From contig CAYWFP010000034.1 of NCBI GenBank assembly GCA_964457365.1, positions 1-35,388 on the forward strand: DNA of 35,388 nt. The letters run 5' to 3'. The position numbers and the translations under genes are program-made. Under the pieces are notes generated by a model. The model saw only the letters and a program-made list of their open reading frames with translations. It made no database searches and was not told the DNA's origin. This DNA is from CAYWFP01 sp964457365. GTDB lineage: Bacteria; Planctomycetota; SZUA-567. Positions 16,571-24,886 of this stretch are shown here, piece after piece. Each line of letters opens with the position of its first letter. Within the stretch, counting starts at the first letter, position 1.

Positions 16571-17752
16571 TTACTTCGCGGGCGCGCAGGTGGTGTGGTA
16601 TCGCAGAATACGGGCGACAATTTCTTCACCAGTGGCGATGCCCGCGGCGCGGCATTGAGCGCGTAAAAACGTTTCATGCCCCGTATTGTCGAATTGCCGC
16701 AGAAATATCGCGTCGGCGGGAAACGGAGCGCCCGCCTCGTCGGTCGCGCGGAAGTGCAGTGCCGCGGCTATGGTGCGACAGACATGTTCGGGGTCGACTC
16801 CGGTTCGGAGGGCCAAAGCCAGCGCGCCGAAACAGCGGTCGTCGGGGGCGAGCTTGCGCGGCAAGTCTCGTCCGACGCGGAAAACGGTGTCGCCGAGAGC
16901 GGGGTTGTCGAAGCGCCGCAGGAGTTCGTCGCGGTGCGCCCGCAGTTCTTCAAGAGTGAACGCTTCGGCGTACGCGCGTATGAGCGCCAGCACCGATTCG
17001 TCCATTGCGCCGCTCGCTTCGGCGCGGACCGCCGGGTCGGCCAGACACTCGGGGATGGTCCCGAAGCCGCGGAGGAAGCCGTGGTAGGCCGCTGCCGCAT
17101 GGCCGAGGTTGTGCACGAAGAGCTTGCAGTCGACATGCGCGGCGAAATCCTTCTTCAGAACCAATTCCGGTACCGCTGGCGGCTCGTCGACAAAGCCGTT
17201 GCGGTCGGCGACGATGCGATTGTAGCGTTCGCTCCATACCTCGAGCGGATCGCGTTCCCGGATGCGCGCGGGCATGATCGGCACCATCTTGCCGATGCTT
17301 GTCTCGACGAAGCCGACGCGCGGAGTGCTCGTGCGTTCCGTCTTTGCCAGCACCGCGGCTGCGACGCGGGCGGATTGCCGCAGGTTCTCGCAGAGCAGCA
17401 CCGAGACCGGTCGCGTCCGCGCGTGCAGTCCCGGGGCCATGGCGCCGATCACCTTCGGCAGTGTCGCGCCTCCGACGGCTGTGCTCAGAAGGTCGGCCTC
17501 GCGTACGGCCGCAGTAATCGCTTCGGTTTCGCTCGCGTGAAGGCCGTCGAAATTGCCGACGGGTATCGTTTCATCGGCGTCGGGATCGGTGTGTTCGCGG
17601 ATACGGACGAGATAGCCGCTGCGGTTTTTCAACGCCGCTACGATAGTCTCGTCGGCGTCGACGAAGACGATGCGCCAACCCGCCGTGTGGAAGAGCGTGC
17701 CCACGAGCGAGCGGCCGATGCAGCCGGCGCCGAATTGTACAATCGTCTTCAT
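16571..17752 (-). CDS. mtlD: Mannitol-1-phosphate 5-dehydrogenase-like enzyme
   Basis: NAD-dependent polyol-phosphate dehydrogenase of the long-chain mannitol dehydrogenase family, interconverting mannitol 1-phosphate and fructose 6-phosphate in known members. The 393-residue product starts with the nucleotide-binding FGAGCIGRS (residues 7-15). It has LLCENLRQSARVAA and VGFVETSIGKMVP, then the catalytic segment CKLFVHNLGHA with K210, N215 and H218, and RFDNPALGDTVFRVGRDLPR followed by KL towards the C-terminus. Length and motifs match E. coli MtlD along the whole protein. The ATG at 17752 has GGAG eight bases upstream and is preferred over a further in-frame codon at 17788. No mannitol PTS gene is nearby, so the true substrate could be a different hexitol phosphate. 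ribD starts 60 bases downstream on the same strand. Confidence 0.88.
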   Translation of the reverse strand: MKTIVQFGAGCIGRSLVGTLFHTAGWRIVFVDADETIVAALKNRSGYLVRIREHTDPDADETIPVGNFDGLHASETEAITAAVREADLLSTAVGGATLPKVIGAMAPGLHARTRPVSVLLCENLRQSARVAAAVLAKTERTSTPRVGFVETSIGKMVPIMPARIRERDPLEVWSERYNRIVADRNGFVDEPPAVPELVLKKDFAAHVDCKLFVHNLGHAAAAYHGFLRGFGTIPECLADPAVRAEASGAMDESVLALIRAYAEAFTLEELRAHRDELLRRFDNPALGDTVFRVGRDLPRKLAPDDRCFGALALALRTGVDPEHVCRTIAAALHFRATDEAGAPFPADAIFLRQFDNTGHETFLRAQCRAAGIATGEEIVARILRYHTTCAPAK

Positions 17753-17888
17753 CTTCGTCTCCGGAAGGCATGATAACCGAAAGCACAAGAGGGGGGAAGG
17801 GGAGCTTCGCTCGGCGGCGGAAGCGTGCGAGCGTGAAGGCGTCGTCGATGCGGCAGCTCGGTTGACTGCACGACACGGCCACGGGTCC

Positions 17889-18473
17889 TTACTGCTGGAT
17901 CTCGTAATCGTCGTCGGCGGCGCTCTCCACCTCGCGGCGGGGATCGAGCGCTGGCCGCTTGATCGCGGCGGCGGGGACTTCGGGGATGGTCAGCGCGCCG
18001 TAGGTGACGACGATGAAGAGCGTCTGGAAACAGAGACTCGCCAGCGAGGCCAGCCCGCCGCAGGCGGCCCAGATGGTCGCCGTGCTACCCGGCGGAAAGG
18101 GCGGGGCGTAGCGGGTGATCAGGCCGTAGTCGAGCAATCCCCGCAACACCAGCCCCGCCGCCAGCAGCCATCCGGGCAGGCGGACCGAGCGGATAGCGAC
18201 CAGGCCCGAGAAATAGACCAGGTACACCCCGACGGCGGCCAGTTGCACCCCCGTGGCCAGCAGCCAGTGCCAGGCCGTGCTCTCGCCGTTGAGCAGGTGC
18301 GGGCCGATCTGCCAGATATAGAGTACGTCGTAGCCGCCGTGGACCAGCGCCTCGGCATGGATCGGCTGGCAGAGACTGAAGAGGTTGGCCAGGACGACGG
18401 CGCCGGCCATGATCATCAACGCCGGCTTGCGGCGCGGGTTGATCGCGGCTGGTGGGGCGAGTTGCCGTGGCAA
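17889..18473 (-). CDS. Four-helix integral membrane protein, unknown function
   Basis: About 194 residues if the TTG at 18473 is the start. This is preferred because AGAGGA lies just before it; an in-frame GTG at 18527 has no ribosome site. Four hydrophobic segments are visible: MIMAGAVVLANLFSLC, WLLATGVQLAAVGVYLVYFSG, WLLAAGLVLRGLLDYGLI and WAACGGLASLASLCFQTLFI. The C-terminal tail is hydrophilic and acidic (ESAADDDYEIQQ). No family is recognised. It lies between the AraC regulator and the mtlD-like gene, all on the minus strand, and a Fur-box-like palindrome sits about 100 bases upstream. Any link to iron or to polyol metabolism is speculation. Confidence 0.7.
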   Translation of the reverse strand: MPRQLAPPAAINPRRKPALMIMAGAVVLANLFSLCQPIHAEALVHGGYDVLYIWQIGPHLLNGESTAWHWLLATGVQLAAVGVYLVYFSGLVAIRSVRLPGWLLAAGLVLRGLLDYGLITRYAPPFPPGSTATIWAACGGLASLASLCFQTLFIVVTYGALTIPEVPAAAIKRPALDPRREVESAADDDYEIQQ

Positions 18474-18565
18474 ACGATATCCTCTTGCTGAAACCGGCGC
18501 ACGCGCGCGGCAGCGGCTGCAATACACATATTAACGTAACATAGTAGTCCGGGGTTGTCGCTTTT

Positions 18566-18580
18566 TGAAAATGATTTTCT
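18566..18580. promoter_or_regulatory. Fur-box-like 7-1-7 palindrome
   Basis: TGAAAAT and ATTTTCT flank a central G; the inner GAAAAT/ATTTTC arms are perfect. It matches the 7-1-7 Fur consensus (TGATAAT-N-ATTATCA) at 12 of 14 positions and lies upstream of the four-helix membrane protein gene. The region is AT-rich in a GC-rich chromosome. Function is inferred from pattern only. Confidence 0.4.
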
Positions 18581-18644
18581 CGCGTGAAATGTGCCGGGCC
18601 GGTCATGCGTCACGAGCGCGGCGGTCCGGCGGCAACCCGCGGAT

Positions 18645-19466
18645 TTACAAGAGGTTGCGGGTCCGGCTCGGCGCTTCGCCCATGGCCTGCGCGAACGTGC
18701 GGGAAAAATAGGCCGGATCCTCGAAGCCGCAGGCGCGGGCGACCTCGGTGACGGTCAGCTCGCTGTGGCGCAACAGGTAGAGCGCATGCCGCAGTCGCAG
18801 GCGCTTCAGATACGCCGACGGCGGCAGGCCCAGTTCCTCCCGGCAGAGCCGCGAGAGGCGCGAGCGGTGGACCTGCAGTGCGCGCGCGAGTGCGTCGACG
18901 TTGAGCAGGGGATCGGCGAAGCGCTGTTCCATCAATTCCCGGCAGCGCGCGACCAGCGGCGTAGCGAGCTTCTCTTTCTGCCGCCCGCGAACCGCCTGGA
19001 GGACGATCTCGTAGAGCGTGGCGCTGGCGCGGAATTCGCTCGCCGGGCGGATTTCGCCGACCTCGGCCTCCAGTTGTTCGAAAAGCGGTTGCGGGCACGG
19101 CGCCGTCTGGTAGACGCGGAACGGTGCGATCTGCAGCCGGTTGAACAGGGGTTCTGCCACCGGGCCGTCGAGCGTGCACCAGCGATACGCGCCGCTCGTT
19201 CTCATCGGGACGCCCTCGATCCGCGTGCCCGGCGGATGCATCTGGAACGATCCGGCGACGATGCGCACGGGTTTGCCGTCGGCGCGGAAGGTCACTTCGC
19301 CGCTGGCGCCCCAGTAGAGGTTGAACCAGCGGATGGTGCCGGGGTCGTGCTCCCACGGTGGGCTGACCTTGGCGCTGCCGACCGAACGCGCACCCAGAGG
19401 CACTCGCGGCGAAGGCGTCTTGCGCGGGCGCCAGACACCGCGCCACATCGAGGGTTGATTGGTCAC
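18645..19466 (-). CDS. AraC-family transcriptional regulator
   Basis: A 273-residue regulator. The N-terminal half is a cupin-like ligand domain: WFNLYWGASGEVTFRADGKP, then SFQMHPPGTRIEG, the usual PPG turn of sugar-type AraC proteins. The C-terminal 90 residues contain the two helix-turn-helix units: LLNVDALARALQVHRSRLSR and LTVTEVARACGFEDPAYFSR, followed by FAQAMGEAPSRTR. The GTG at 19466 is the first start; an ATG six codons on is possible, and neither has a strong ribosome site. It is divergent from a UroD-like gene, with a 102-base AT-rich gap that holds a perfect direct repeat, so it probably controls that gene and itself. The ligand is not known; AraC proteins of this type often sense sugars or derivatives. 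Confidence 0.93.
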   Translation of the reverse strand: MTNQPSMWRGVWRPRKTPSPRVPLGARSVGSAKVSPPWEHDPGTIRWFNLYWGASGEVTFRADGKPVRIVAGSFQMHPPGTRIEGVPMRTSGAYRWCTLDGPVAEPLFNRLQIAPFRVYQTAPCPQPLFEQLEAEVGEIRPASEFRASATLYEIVLQAVRGRQKEKLATPLVARCRELMEQRFADPLLNVDALARALQVHRSRLSRLCREELGLPPSAYLKRLRLRHALYLLRHSELTVTEVARACGFEDPAYFSRTFAQAMGEAPSRTRNLL

Positions 19467-19493
19467 AAAAGTCCAATCATGATCACGAAAAAC

Positions 19494-19521
19494 GCGATAT
19501 AAAACTGTAATATGCGATATA
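19494..19521. promoter_or_regulatory. Direct repeat GCGATATA x2 with 20-bp period, candidate AraC operator
   Basis: GCGATATA occurs at 19494-19501 and again at 19514-19521, in phase by two helical turns, in the divergent gap between the AraC gene and the UroD-like gene. AraC proteins bind paired direct half-sites about 21 bp apart, so the spacing fits. AT-rich -10-like sequence (TATTAT at 19520-19525) overlaps the second repeat. Confidence 0.55.
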
Positions 19522-19568
19522 TTATTAAATCTGTTGTCGCACGGATGTCAAAGAGAAAAGGGGCGCAG

Positions 19569-20651
19569 ATGAACATGACGACGCAGGCGGAAGCGATCTC
19601 CCCGGCCTTGCAGCCGTATCTGGAGAATCTGGAATCCCGGATCGATCCGGCCGAGGAGGAGCGGCTCGAGGCGGAATGGCAGGCCTTTCTCGCCGGCGGC
19701 TTCGGCGACGAACTCTTCTCGCCCGCGCGTGCGCGGCCGGCGCCGGCGCGGATCGACTGGCCTTCCATACATATTAATGACGCGATCGACGACTACGAAT
19801 CCATGGCCTTGTCGCAACTTGCCGGCGTTTCGGGATTGCTCGAGCGGGGTGGCGGCGCGCCGCTCTCGGTGCGCTGCAATTACGGCACCGGCATCCTGCC
19901 CTCGCTGTTTAACGCGGAGCTCTTCACCATGCCGGGCGATACGAATACGCTCCCGACCACGCGCCCGTTGACCGGCGGGCACGACGCGATCCGCACACTT
20001 CTCGACAAAGGCGTGCCGCCGTTTCATGCGGGCCTCGGCGAGAAGGTTTTCGCCATGGCCGGGCGTTTCCAGGCGATCCGCGCGGCCTATCCGAAGATCG
20101 GGCGTTACGTTCACCTGTATCATCCGGACATGCAGGGCGCGATCGACGGTTGCGAACTGCTCTGGGGGAGCGACCTGTTCCTGGACCTGTACGAGGAGCC
20201 CGAACTGGTCCACGCCTGCCTCGAGTTGATCTCCGATACCTATATCGCCTTCATGCGGAAATGGTTCGCCCTCGTGCCGGCGGAGGCGGAAGTGAATGTC
20301 CACTGGCAGCTCTGGCACAAGGGCCGGATCATGCTGCGGCTGGATTCGGGGATGAACCTCTCGCCGGCGATGTTCGACGAGTTCATCGCGCCCTATGAGC
20401 AGCGCCTGTTCGACGCGTTCGGCGGCGGCGCGGTGCATTTCTGCGGCCGCGGCGATCATTACATCGAACAGCTTTGCAGCCTGCGCGGCATGAACGCCGT
20501 CAACCTCAGCCAGCCGCACCTCAACGACATGGAGACGATCTACCGCCATACCGTAGACCGCGGTATTCCGCTGCTGAGCCTCCATCACGGAACGGCCGAG
20601 GCCGCACTGGCTGCGGGGCGCGATTTGAAAGGGTTGGTACACGCGGGGTAG
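19569..20651 (+). CDS. Uroporphyrinogen decarboxylase-like protein (URO-D superfamily), HxC type
   Basis: A 360-residue TIM-barrel protein of the UroD/MtaA superfamily, likely a methyltransferase- or corrinoid-associated relative rather than haem-pathway HemE: the HemE N-terminal arginine-rich motif is absent. The sequence AVHFCGRGDHYIEQL holds H290-x-C292, the same His-x-Cys arrangement that binds zinc in MtaA-type methyltransferases. The C-terminal cysteine expected in that family is not evident, as the protein ends soon after LLSLHHGTAEAAL. The ATG at 19569 is chosen because AAAAGGGG precedes it at good distance; the frame is open from 19512. It is divergent from the AraC regulator, which probably controls it, and convergent with a second UroD-like gene. 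The substrate is unknown. Confidence 0.82.
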   Translation: MNMTTQAEAISPALQPYLENLESRIDPAEEERLEAEWQAFLAGGFGDELFSPARARPAPARIDWPSIHINDAIDDYESMALSQLAGVSGLLERGGGAPLSVRCNYGTGILPSLFNAELFTMPGDTNTLPTTRPLTGGHDAIRTLLDKGVPPFHAGLGEKVFAMAGRFQAIRAAYPKIGRYVHLYHPDMQGAIDGCELLWGSDLFLDLYEEPELVHACLELISDTYIAFMRKWFALVPAEAEVNVHWQLWHKGRIMLRLDSGMNLSPAMFDEFIAPYEQRLFDAFGGGAVHFCGRGDHYIEQLCSLRGMNAVNLSQPHLNDMETIYRHTVDRGIPLLSLHHGTAEAALAAGRDLKGLVHAG

Positions 20652-20685
20652 GGGGGCGGGGCGGGGTTGCCCGCCGCGGCTCGGG

Positions 20686-21750
20686 CTACCGCCGGCTCAG
20701 TTCCTCGTATGCTTCATTGTAATAGAGCGCGTTCTCGACAGGCGTGTTCGACGGGATATGGTTGCCGACGGCCATGAAGAAGCCGGGGCATTCCTTGCCG
20801 ATGGCCATGCAGCGCTCCACCTCGGCGCGGATCCTCTCCCGCGGGCCCGAGAGCAGGATGCGCGTGTCGGCGTTGCCGACGAAGGCGTGGGTCTTGCCGT
20901 ACTTCTCGGCGATATGCTGCATGTCGGTCATAGGCTCCATGACGAAGGCGTGGACGCCGCAGTCGACGATGTCGTCGATGAATTGGGTGTAGTTGGCGTC
21001 GGAGGTGTAGACGATCTTCTTCCCCGCGTCCAGGAGCGGCCGGAGGTACTTCCTGTAATTGGGGAAGACGTGGGCGCGGTACCAGTCGGGATGGATGAAG
21101 GCGCCCTCGCTCCAGACGATGTCGTCGTGGACCATCACCACCGGCACGTCCGCGTCGGCGAGCGCGTCGAAGTAGCGCTGCATCCACTCGGCGTACCGGT
21201 CGGCGAGCTTGCCGAAAGCGACCGGGTCGATCCCCGCGGCCATCAGCAGCGTTTCCCAGCCCAGCAGGTCGATCAACCCCGAGACCAGTGTGACGTAGAC
21301 GCCGGTCATACGCACGCCGGTCGGGCCGCCCTCGGTTTGCGCGCGGTAATGGTCTTCGAAGCGCTTGACCAGTGTGGCGTGGTCGTGGTGCGGCAGTGCC
21401 GCCACCGGGTCGAACGCGAGCGCGTCCTCGGGATCCTCGAAGAGTTGGTGGATGTCGTCGTTGTAATCTACGCCTCCGGCGGCGTAGACGGCGTGCCCCA
21501 TCGTGGTGCGCAGGTCGCCGAACTCGCCGGCGCCGATCAGCACCGACCAGAAGAAGTCGTAATTCCATCCTTCGGGGCCAGTGAAGGCGGCGCGCGCCTG
21601 TTGTTTTCGTTCCTGCGGGCTGTTTTCGTCGACGTCGATGCCGGTGACGGTGTTGAGGAGCGCCCAATGGCTCTCGGCGGAATACTCCGTCCGCGGCACG
21701 CGCGAAGGCATCTGCAGGTTGAGTGCGGCCCAGCCGTCTTCATAGGACAT
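20686..21750 (-). CDS. Uroporphyrinogen decarboxylase-like protein (URO-D superfamily), second, non-HxC type
   Basis: A 354-residue URO-D superfamily protein. Typical landmarks are VPVVMVHDDIVWSEGAFIHP (about 202-221) and DWYRAHVFPNYRKYL just after, VYTSDANYTQFIDD (about 247-260) where relatives have HSDG or HxCG, and the C-terminal GFFMAVGNHIPSNTPVENAL. The His-x-Cys zinc motif is absent, so metal binding, if any, differs from its neighbour. The ATG at 21750 has AGGAG upstream. It faces the first UroD-like gene tail to tail with only 34 bases between stops; a 6-bp GC stem (20660-20665 with 20670-20675) lies there without a T-run. It is not HemE. Many PVC genomes encode large sets of such proteins; their substrates are mostly undetermined. 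Confidence 0.8.
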   Translation of the reverse strand: MSYEDGWAALNLQMPSRVPRTEYSAESHWALLNTVTGIDVDENSPQERKQQARAAFTGPEGWNYDFFWSVLIGAGEFGDLRTTMGHAVYAAGGVDYNDDIHQLFEDPEDALAFDPVAALPHHDHATLVKRFEDHYRAQTEGGPTGVRMTGVYVTLVSGLIDLLGWETLLMAAGIDPVAFGKLADRYAEWMQRYFDALADADVPVVMVHDDIVWSEGAFIHPDWYRAHVFPNYRKYLRPLLDAGKKIVYTSDANYTQFIDDIVDCGVHAFVMEPMTDMQHIAEKYGKTHAFVGNADTRILLSGPRERIRAEVERCMAIGKECPGFFMAVGNHIPSNTPVENALYYNEAYEELSRR

Positions 21751-21851
21751 GGCATGCTCCTGGTGATATCGGATTGCGGTATCTTATGGCGCGCGTAGCT
21801 CGTCGGCCATGGCTTTGCTTGTGGTTTTCATGAACGATCTACAGGGATGGA

Positions 21852-22139
21852 TCAGGCTTCCACCGCCTCGGCCGGCTTGCTCGCGGGTTTGCTGCCTTTG
21901 GCGGTCGAGCGCAACGCGCCGAGCTTCTGCGACATCTCCTCGTCCATCGCCTTCTGGCGCCGCTGTTTCTCCTCCTGCGCCCGCGCCATCTCCTCCTTGA
22001 AGCGCAGCCGCCGCCGGATCCGCTCCTTGGCTTCCTCGTCGTTGAGAACGATGCGAATGAGGTAGATCATCCAGCCGTAGGCCATGGCGACCATGAGCAG
22101 AAAGACGCAGAGCCAGACGGCTACGGTGATGGTGAGCAT
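21852..22139 (-). CDS. Small membrane protein with coiled-coil tail
   Basis: A 95-residue protein with one or two closely spaced hydrophobic stretches at the N-terminus (VAVWLCVFLLMVAMAYGWMI). A highly charged helix follows (DEEAKERIRRRLRFKEEMAR) and then a basic Ala/Lys tail. The gene overlaps the 3' end of the large upstream gene by 19 bases, and GGAAGAAG lies before its ATG, so the two are translated from one mRNA. It may act as a partner of that large membrane protein; no family is recognised. Confidence 0.7.
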   Translation of the reverse strand: MLTITVAVWLCVFLLMVAMAYGWMIYLIRIVLNDEEAKERIRRRLRFKEEMARAQEEKQRRQKAMDEEMSQKLGALRSTAKGSKPASKPAEAVEA

Positions 22140-24886
22140 TCTTCTTCCAGCAACCAGATCCGTTCCGGAGCGGCGATCAATACCGGATGTCGCTCCGCCC
22201 CGCCGCTAACGCCTAGTTCTCGCGGCGCGCGTTCGCCGGTGGGAAAACGCCAGCGTGCCGCCGGCGGTCCCGCGTGCGCCAAATCGAAGGCGATGACGCC
22301 CGCGGTCGTTTCGCCGCCGGCTTCATGCGGAACGAGCAGCAGCCCCCGGTTGCGCGCCAGCGGGCCACTAACCGGGCCGGGGGCCCTCATGTTCTGCCGG
22401 ATATCCTCTTTTTCTTCCAAGCGTACACGCACGATACGCCCGCTGCGGAAACCGGCGAACAGCGTTCGCCCGTCGACGAGCAACGGCGCACCGAGTGTAT
22501 CATCGGCAAATTCCGATAATTGCCGGAGCTTTTTTGCTTCCGGTCGGTCTTGCCAGGAGACGCCGTAAAGACACAGCCCTTTACCCGGCGCGAACCAGGC
22601 CACGACGACGCCGTCGCGTCGGTCGGGGAGGACGACGGCCTCAGGCGGAAGCGATTCGACGCCCGGCAGCCGGATCCGCGCGCTGAGCGCGCCGTTGACG
22701 AAAAGCAGTTGCATCGAGCCGTCGGTGCAGGGCAGGACAAGGTTCCAGCCGTCGTGGTACGGCTTCGTCACCGGGGCGGGGATCGATTCGCGCAAGAGTT
22801 GCCGCGCGCTCGGGCTCTCCGGCCAGAGCGTTTCGCCGGTGCCGCCGTCGAGCGCCATGACCGGGATCTCGCGACCGGAGACGATGCAGTCGAGTCCGTC
22901 CGGGCGTGCGGCGTTCAGCCCCAGCGGGCTCAGCAGCACGCCCGCGACCTTCGCGGCCGGAGGCAACTTGCGTCGCCAGCGTTCGCGACCGGTGGCGAGT
23001 TCGTAAGCGATGATGTGGCCGGTCGAGTCCGGGCAGACCAGCATGGACCGGCCGATCACGGCGTGCCGCGCCTCAGGCGGAATCTCGGGTGCGTGTCGCC
23101 ACAGCAGCCTGCCGCTCTCGCAGTCGAAGCAGCGTACCTCGCGGTCCAGTACCACGGCATATCGTCCGTCGATGGAGAGCAGGGCGCGCAGCAGGGGTGG
23201 CCTTTGCACGGTTGTTCTCCAACGCGCGGCTCGTTCGAGGTCGAGTACATACGAGGCTTGCAGGACACGCCCGGGCGCTTCCAGTTGTCGCGGAGCATAT
23301 CCTTCGAGACGAAGTCGTACCGGCTTCTCGTTGGCGCAGGGCAGTTCGGCCACGCAGGGTGTCGGCCTCGGCCATGCGGTTTCGCCGAGAAGGACACGTG
23401 CGGGAAGCGGCATGCCCGTGTTGCTCCGCGCTTCGATGCGGACCGGTACCGTCAGGTTTTTCTCCTTGAAGACACCCGGATAGGCGCGCAGAAGACGCGA
23501 GTAGGCGTGGTGCCGTTCGGCGGCGGCAAGGCGCCTGTCCCGCAGGCGCGCCAGCAAGCCCGCGCGTTCCTGTTTGCGTCTTGCCATGGTTTCCTCGTAG
23601 ACGGCCAGAAGCGTTCGTGCTTCCAGCGCGGGCGTACCGTTGTCGCCCGGCGTGGTCGCGGCCTCGCGCAGGGACATCAACAACGCCTCGTCGTTCCGTC
23701 GAGTCTCCGGCGCTGCGCTCTTCCAGCGCTCGATCACGCTGCGTTGCCAGTCGCGGAAACGACTCAGTTCGGTCGCCGTGCGCTCGTACGCTTCCTGTAC
23801 CTCCGCATGGCCCCGGTCCCAACGTGGATGCCGCAGCAGCGAGAAGCGCGGGCGGGCCTGCGCCAGGAGCGCCATCGCTTTCTGCAGGCGCGCGGCGCGT
23901 TGCGGCGGGCTCTCGTTCGCAGTGCTTCGGCGGTATGGTCGCGTCGCCGTCAATGCCCGGTCGATACGTTGCTGAACCAGGTATTCGTATCCGGCCAGCA
24001 GCAGCAAGAGAACGACCGCCAGGATCCCAAGTATGTGCAGGCGCGAAACGCGGCGCTCCGGGAAGGAAGAGGAGCGCATTTCGCCAGCGGCTTCGCGTTC
24101 CTGTTGCAGTCGGTCGTGGATGCTGTGCAGTCCGTCGTGATCAGGCAGGCTTTGCAGGCCGGCGGCGAGGGTTTCCAGCGCCAGGGAGCGCTGCCCGGCG
24201 GCCAGGTGACGTTCGACAGCGTCGAGCCATAGCGCCGCGGCTTCGTCGATTTCGCCGCATCGGCGGAGGATTTGAGCGGAAGCGGCCAGAAGCGAGATGT
24301 CCGGCAGTCTGAGTGCCAGGACCTGCCGCGTGATTTGTACCGCTTCGGTCGGCCGGTTCTCGCGCAGCAGCATCTCGACCAAGCGGCGTAGAATACCCGC
24401 CGCTTCGTCGGGACAGTTAGCGAGGATCAAAGCTTCGGCAAGGTCTTTGCGTGCGGTCAAGTCGCGCGGATCGAGCGCGAGGATACGTCGGTAGAGCGCC
24501 AACGCGTCGTCGATGCGTCCGGCTCCAAGCAGTTTCGCGGCGCTTTCTCGCATCTGGCGCGGCGTGGCTTCGCGCGCTCGGCCCGTCCGGAAGAGTTCGG
24601 CTGCCGCGCGCCGGCAACGGTCGAGTTCGAAGTCGATCTCCTTCGCCAGCGCACGCAGGTCGCGCATCCCGTCGATCTGCTCGAGCAAACGCTCGGCATC
24701 GGCGCTCAGGTCCATGGCGAACAAGGCCGGTTGCTGAACGGACGGCACCGTCGGCACGGTCGTGGGCAATGGCAGGGATGGCGGTGCATCGGGGTGATCG
24801 CGCATGTGTGCTGGTTGTCCGTCGCTCGGGCGTTCGGGCAAAGACGGCGGCTTTGCCCTTGGCGGCGCCGTGGGATTCCGTATCAT
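22121..24886 (-). CDS. Membrane protein with winged-helix-like, TPR, PEGA-like and PQQ-propeller regions
   Basis: About 921 residues. After a Pro-rich start, a helical segment (LLEQIDGMRDLRALAKEI...AAELFRTGRA) resembles the winged helix at the end of DUF4388 proteins. TPR-like repeats follow (AAKLLGAGRIDDALALYRRI and similar, to about residue 270). A basic stretch leads into one membrane helix (LHILGILAVVLLLLLAGYEY), and a long charged helical region comes after it. Next is a PEGA-like beta domain (ARVLLGETAWPRPTP). Finally there are repeats of PQQ/beta-propeller type with signatures such as YELATGRERWRRKL and ALDGGTGETLWPES. The helix flanks suggest an N-in, C-out topology. The start is uncertain: ATG 24886 directly follows a TATACT -10-like box, so ATG 24805 is also possible. 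It resembles the non-kinase parts of PVC membrane Ser/Thr kinases, but no kinase motif is present. Confidence 0.8.
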   Translation of the reverse strand: MIRNPTAPPRAKPPSLPERPSDGQPAHMRDHPDAPPSLPLPTTVPTVPSVQQPALFAMDLSADAERLLEQIDGMRDLRALAKEIDFELDRCRRAAAELFRTGRAREATPRQMRESAAKLLGAGRIDDALALYRRILALDPRDLTARKDLAEALILANCPDEAAGILRRLVEMLLRENRPTEAVQITRQVLALRLPDISLLAASAQILRRCGEIDEAAALWLDAVERHLAAGQRSLALETLAAGLQSLPDHDGLHSIHDRLQQEREAAGEMRSSSFPERRVSRLHILGILAVVLLLLLAGYEYLVQQRIDRALTATRPYRRSTANESPPQRAARLQKAMALLAQARPRFSLLRHPRWDRGHAEVQEAYERTATELSRFRDWQRSVIERWKSAAPETRRNDEALLMSLREAATTPGDNGTPALEARTLLAVYEETMARRKQERAGLLARLRDRRLAAAERHHAYSRLLRAYPGVFKEKNLTVPVRIEARSNTGMPLPARVLLGETAWPRPTPCVAELPCANEKPVRLRLEGYAPRQLEAPGRVLQASYVLDLERAARWRTTVQRPPLLRALLSIDGRYAVVLDREVRCFDCESGRLLWRHAPEIPPEARHAVIGRSMLVCPDSTGHIIAYELATGRERWRRKLPPAAKVAGVLLSPLGLNAARPDGLDCIVSGREIPVMALDGGTGETLWPESPSARQLLRESIPAPVTKPYHDGWNLVLPCTDGSMQLLFVNGALSARIRLPGVESLPPEAVVLPDRRDGVVVAWFAPGKGLCLYGVSWQDRPEAKKLRQLSEFADDTLGAPLLVDGRTLFAGFRSGRIVRVRLEEKEDIRQNMRAPGPVSGPLARNRGLLLVPHEAGGETTAGVIAFDLAHAGPPAARWRFPTGERAPRELGVSGGAERHPVLIAAPERIWLLEEECSPSP

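Noticed and set aside
20660..20675. Terminator between the two convergent UroD-like genes
   Set aside because: The GGCGGG/CCCGCC stem is only six pairs and no T-run follows on either strand, so it is not called as a terminator.
19569..21750. Calling the two UroD-like proteins HemE (uroporphyrinogen decarboxylase of haem synthesis)
   Set aside because: Neither has the HemE N-terminal substrate motif, no other haem genes are near, and an AraC regulator beside them fits a catabolic or methyl-transfer role better.
22520..24232. 570-codon open frame on the plus strand
   Set aside because: Antisense to the TPR-propeller gene, where TPR, membrane helix and propeller motifs are visible.
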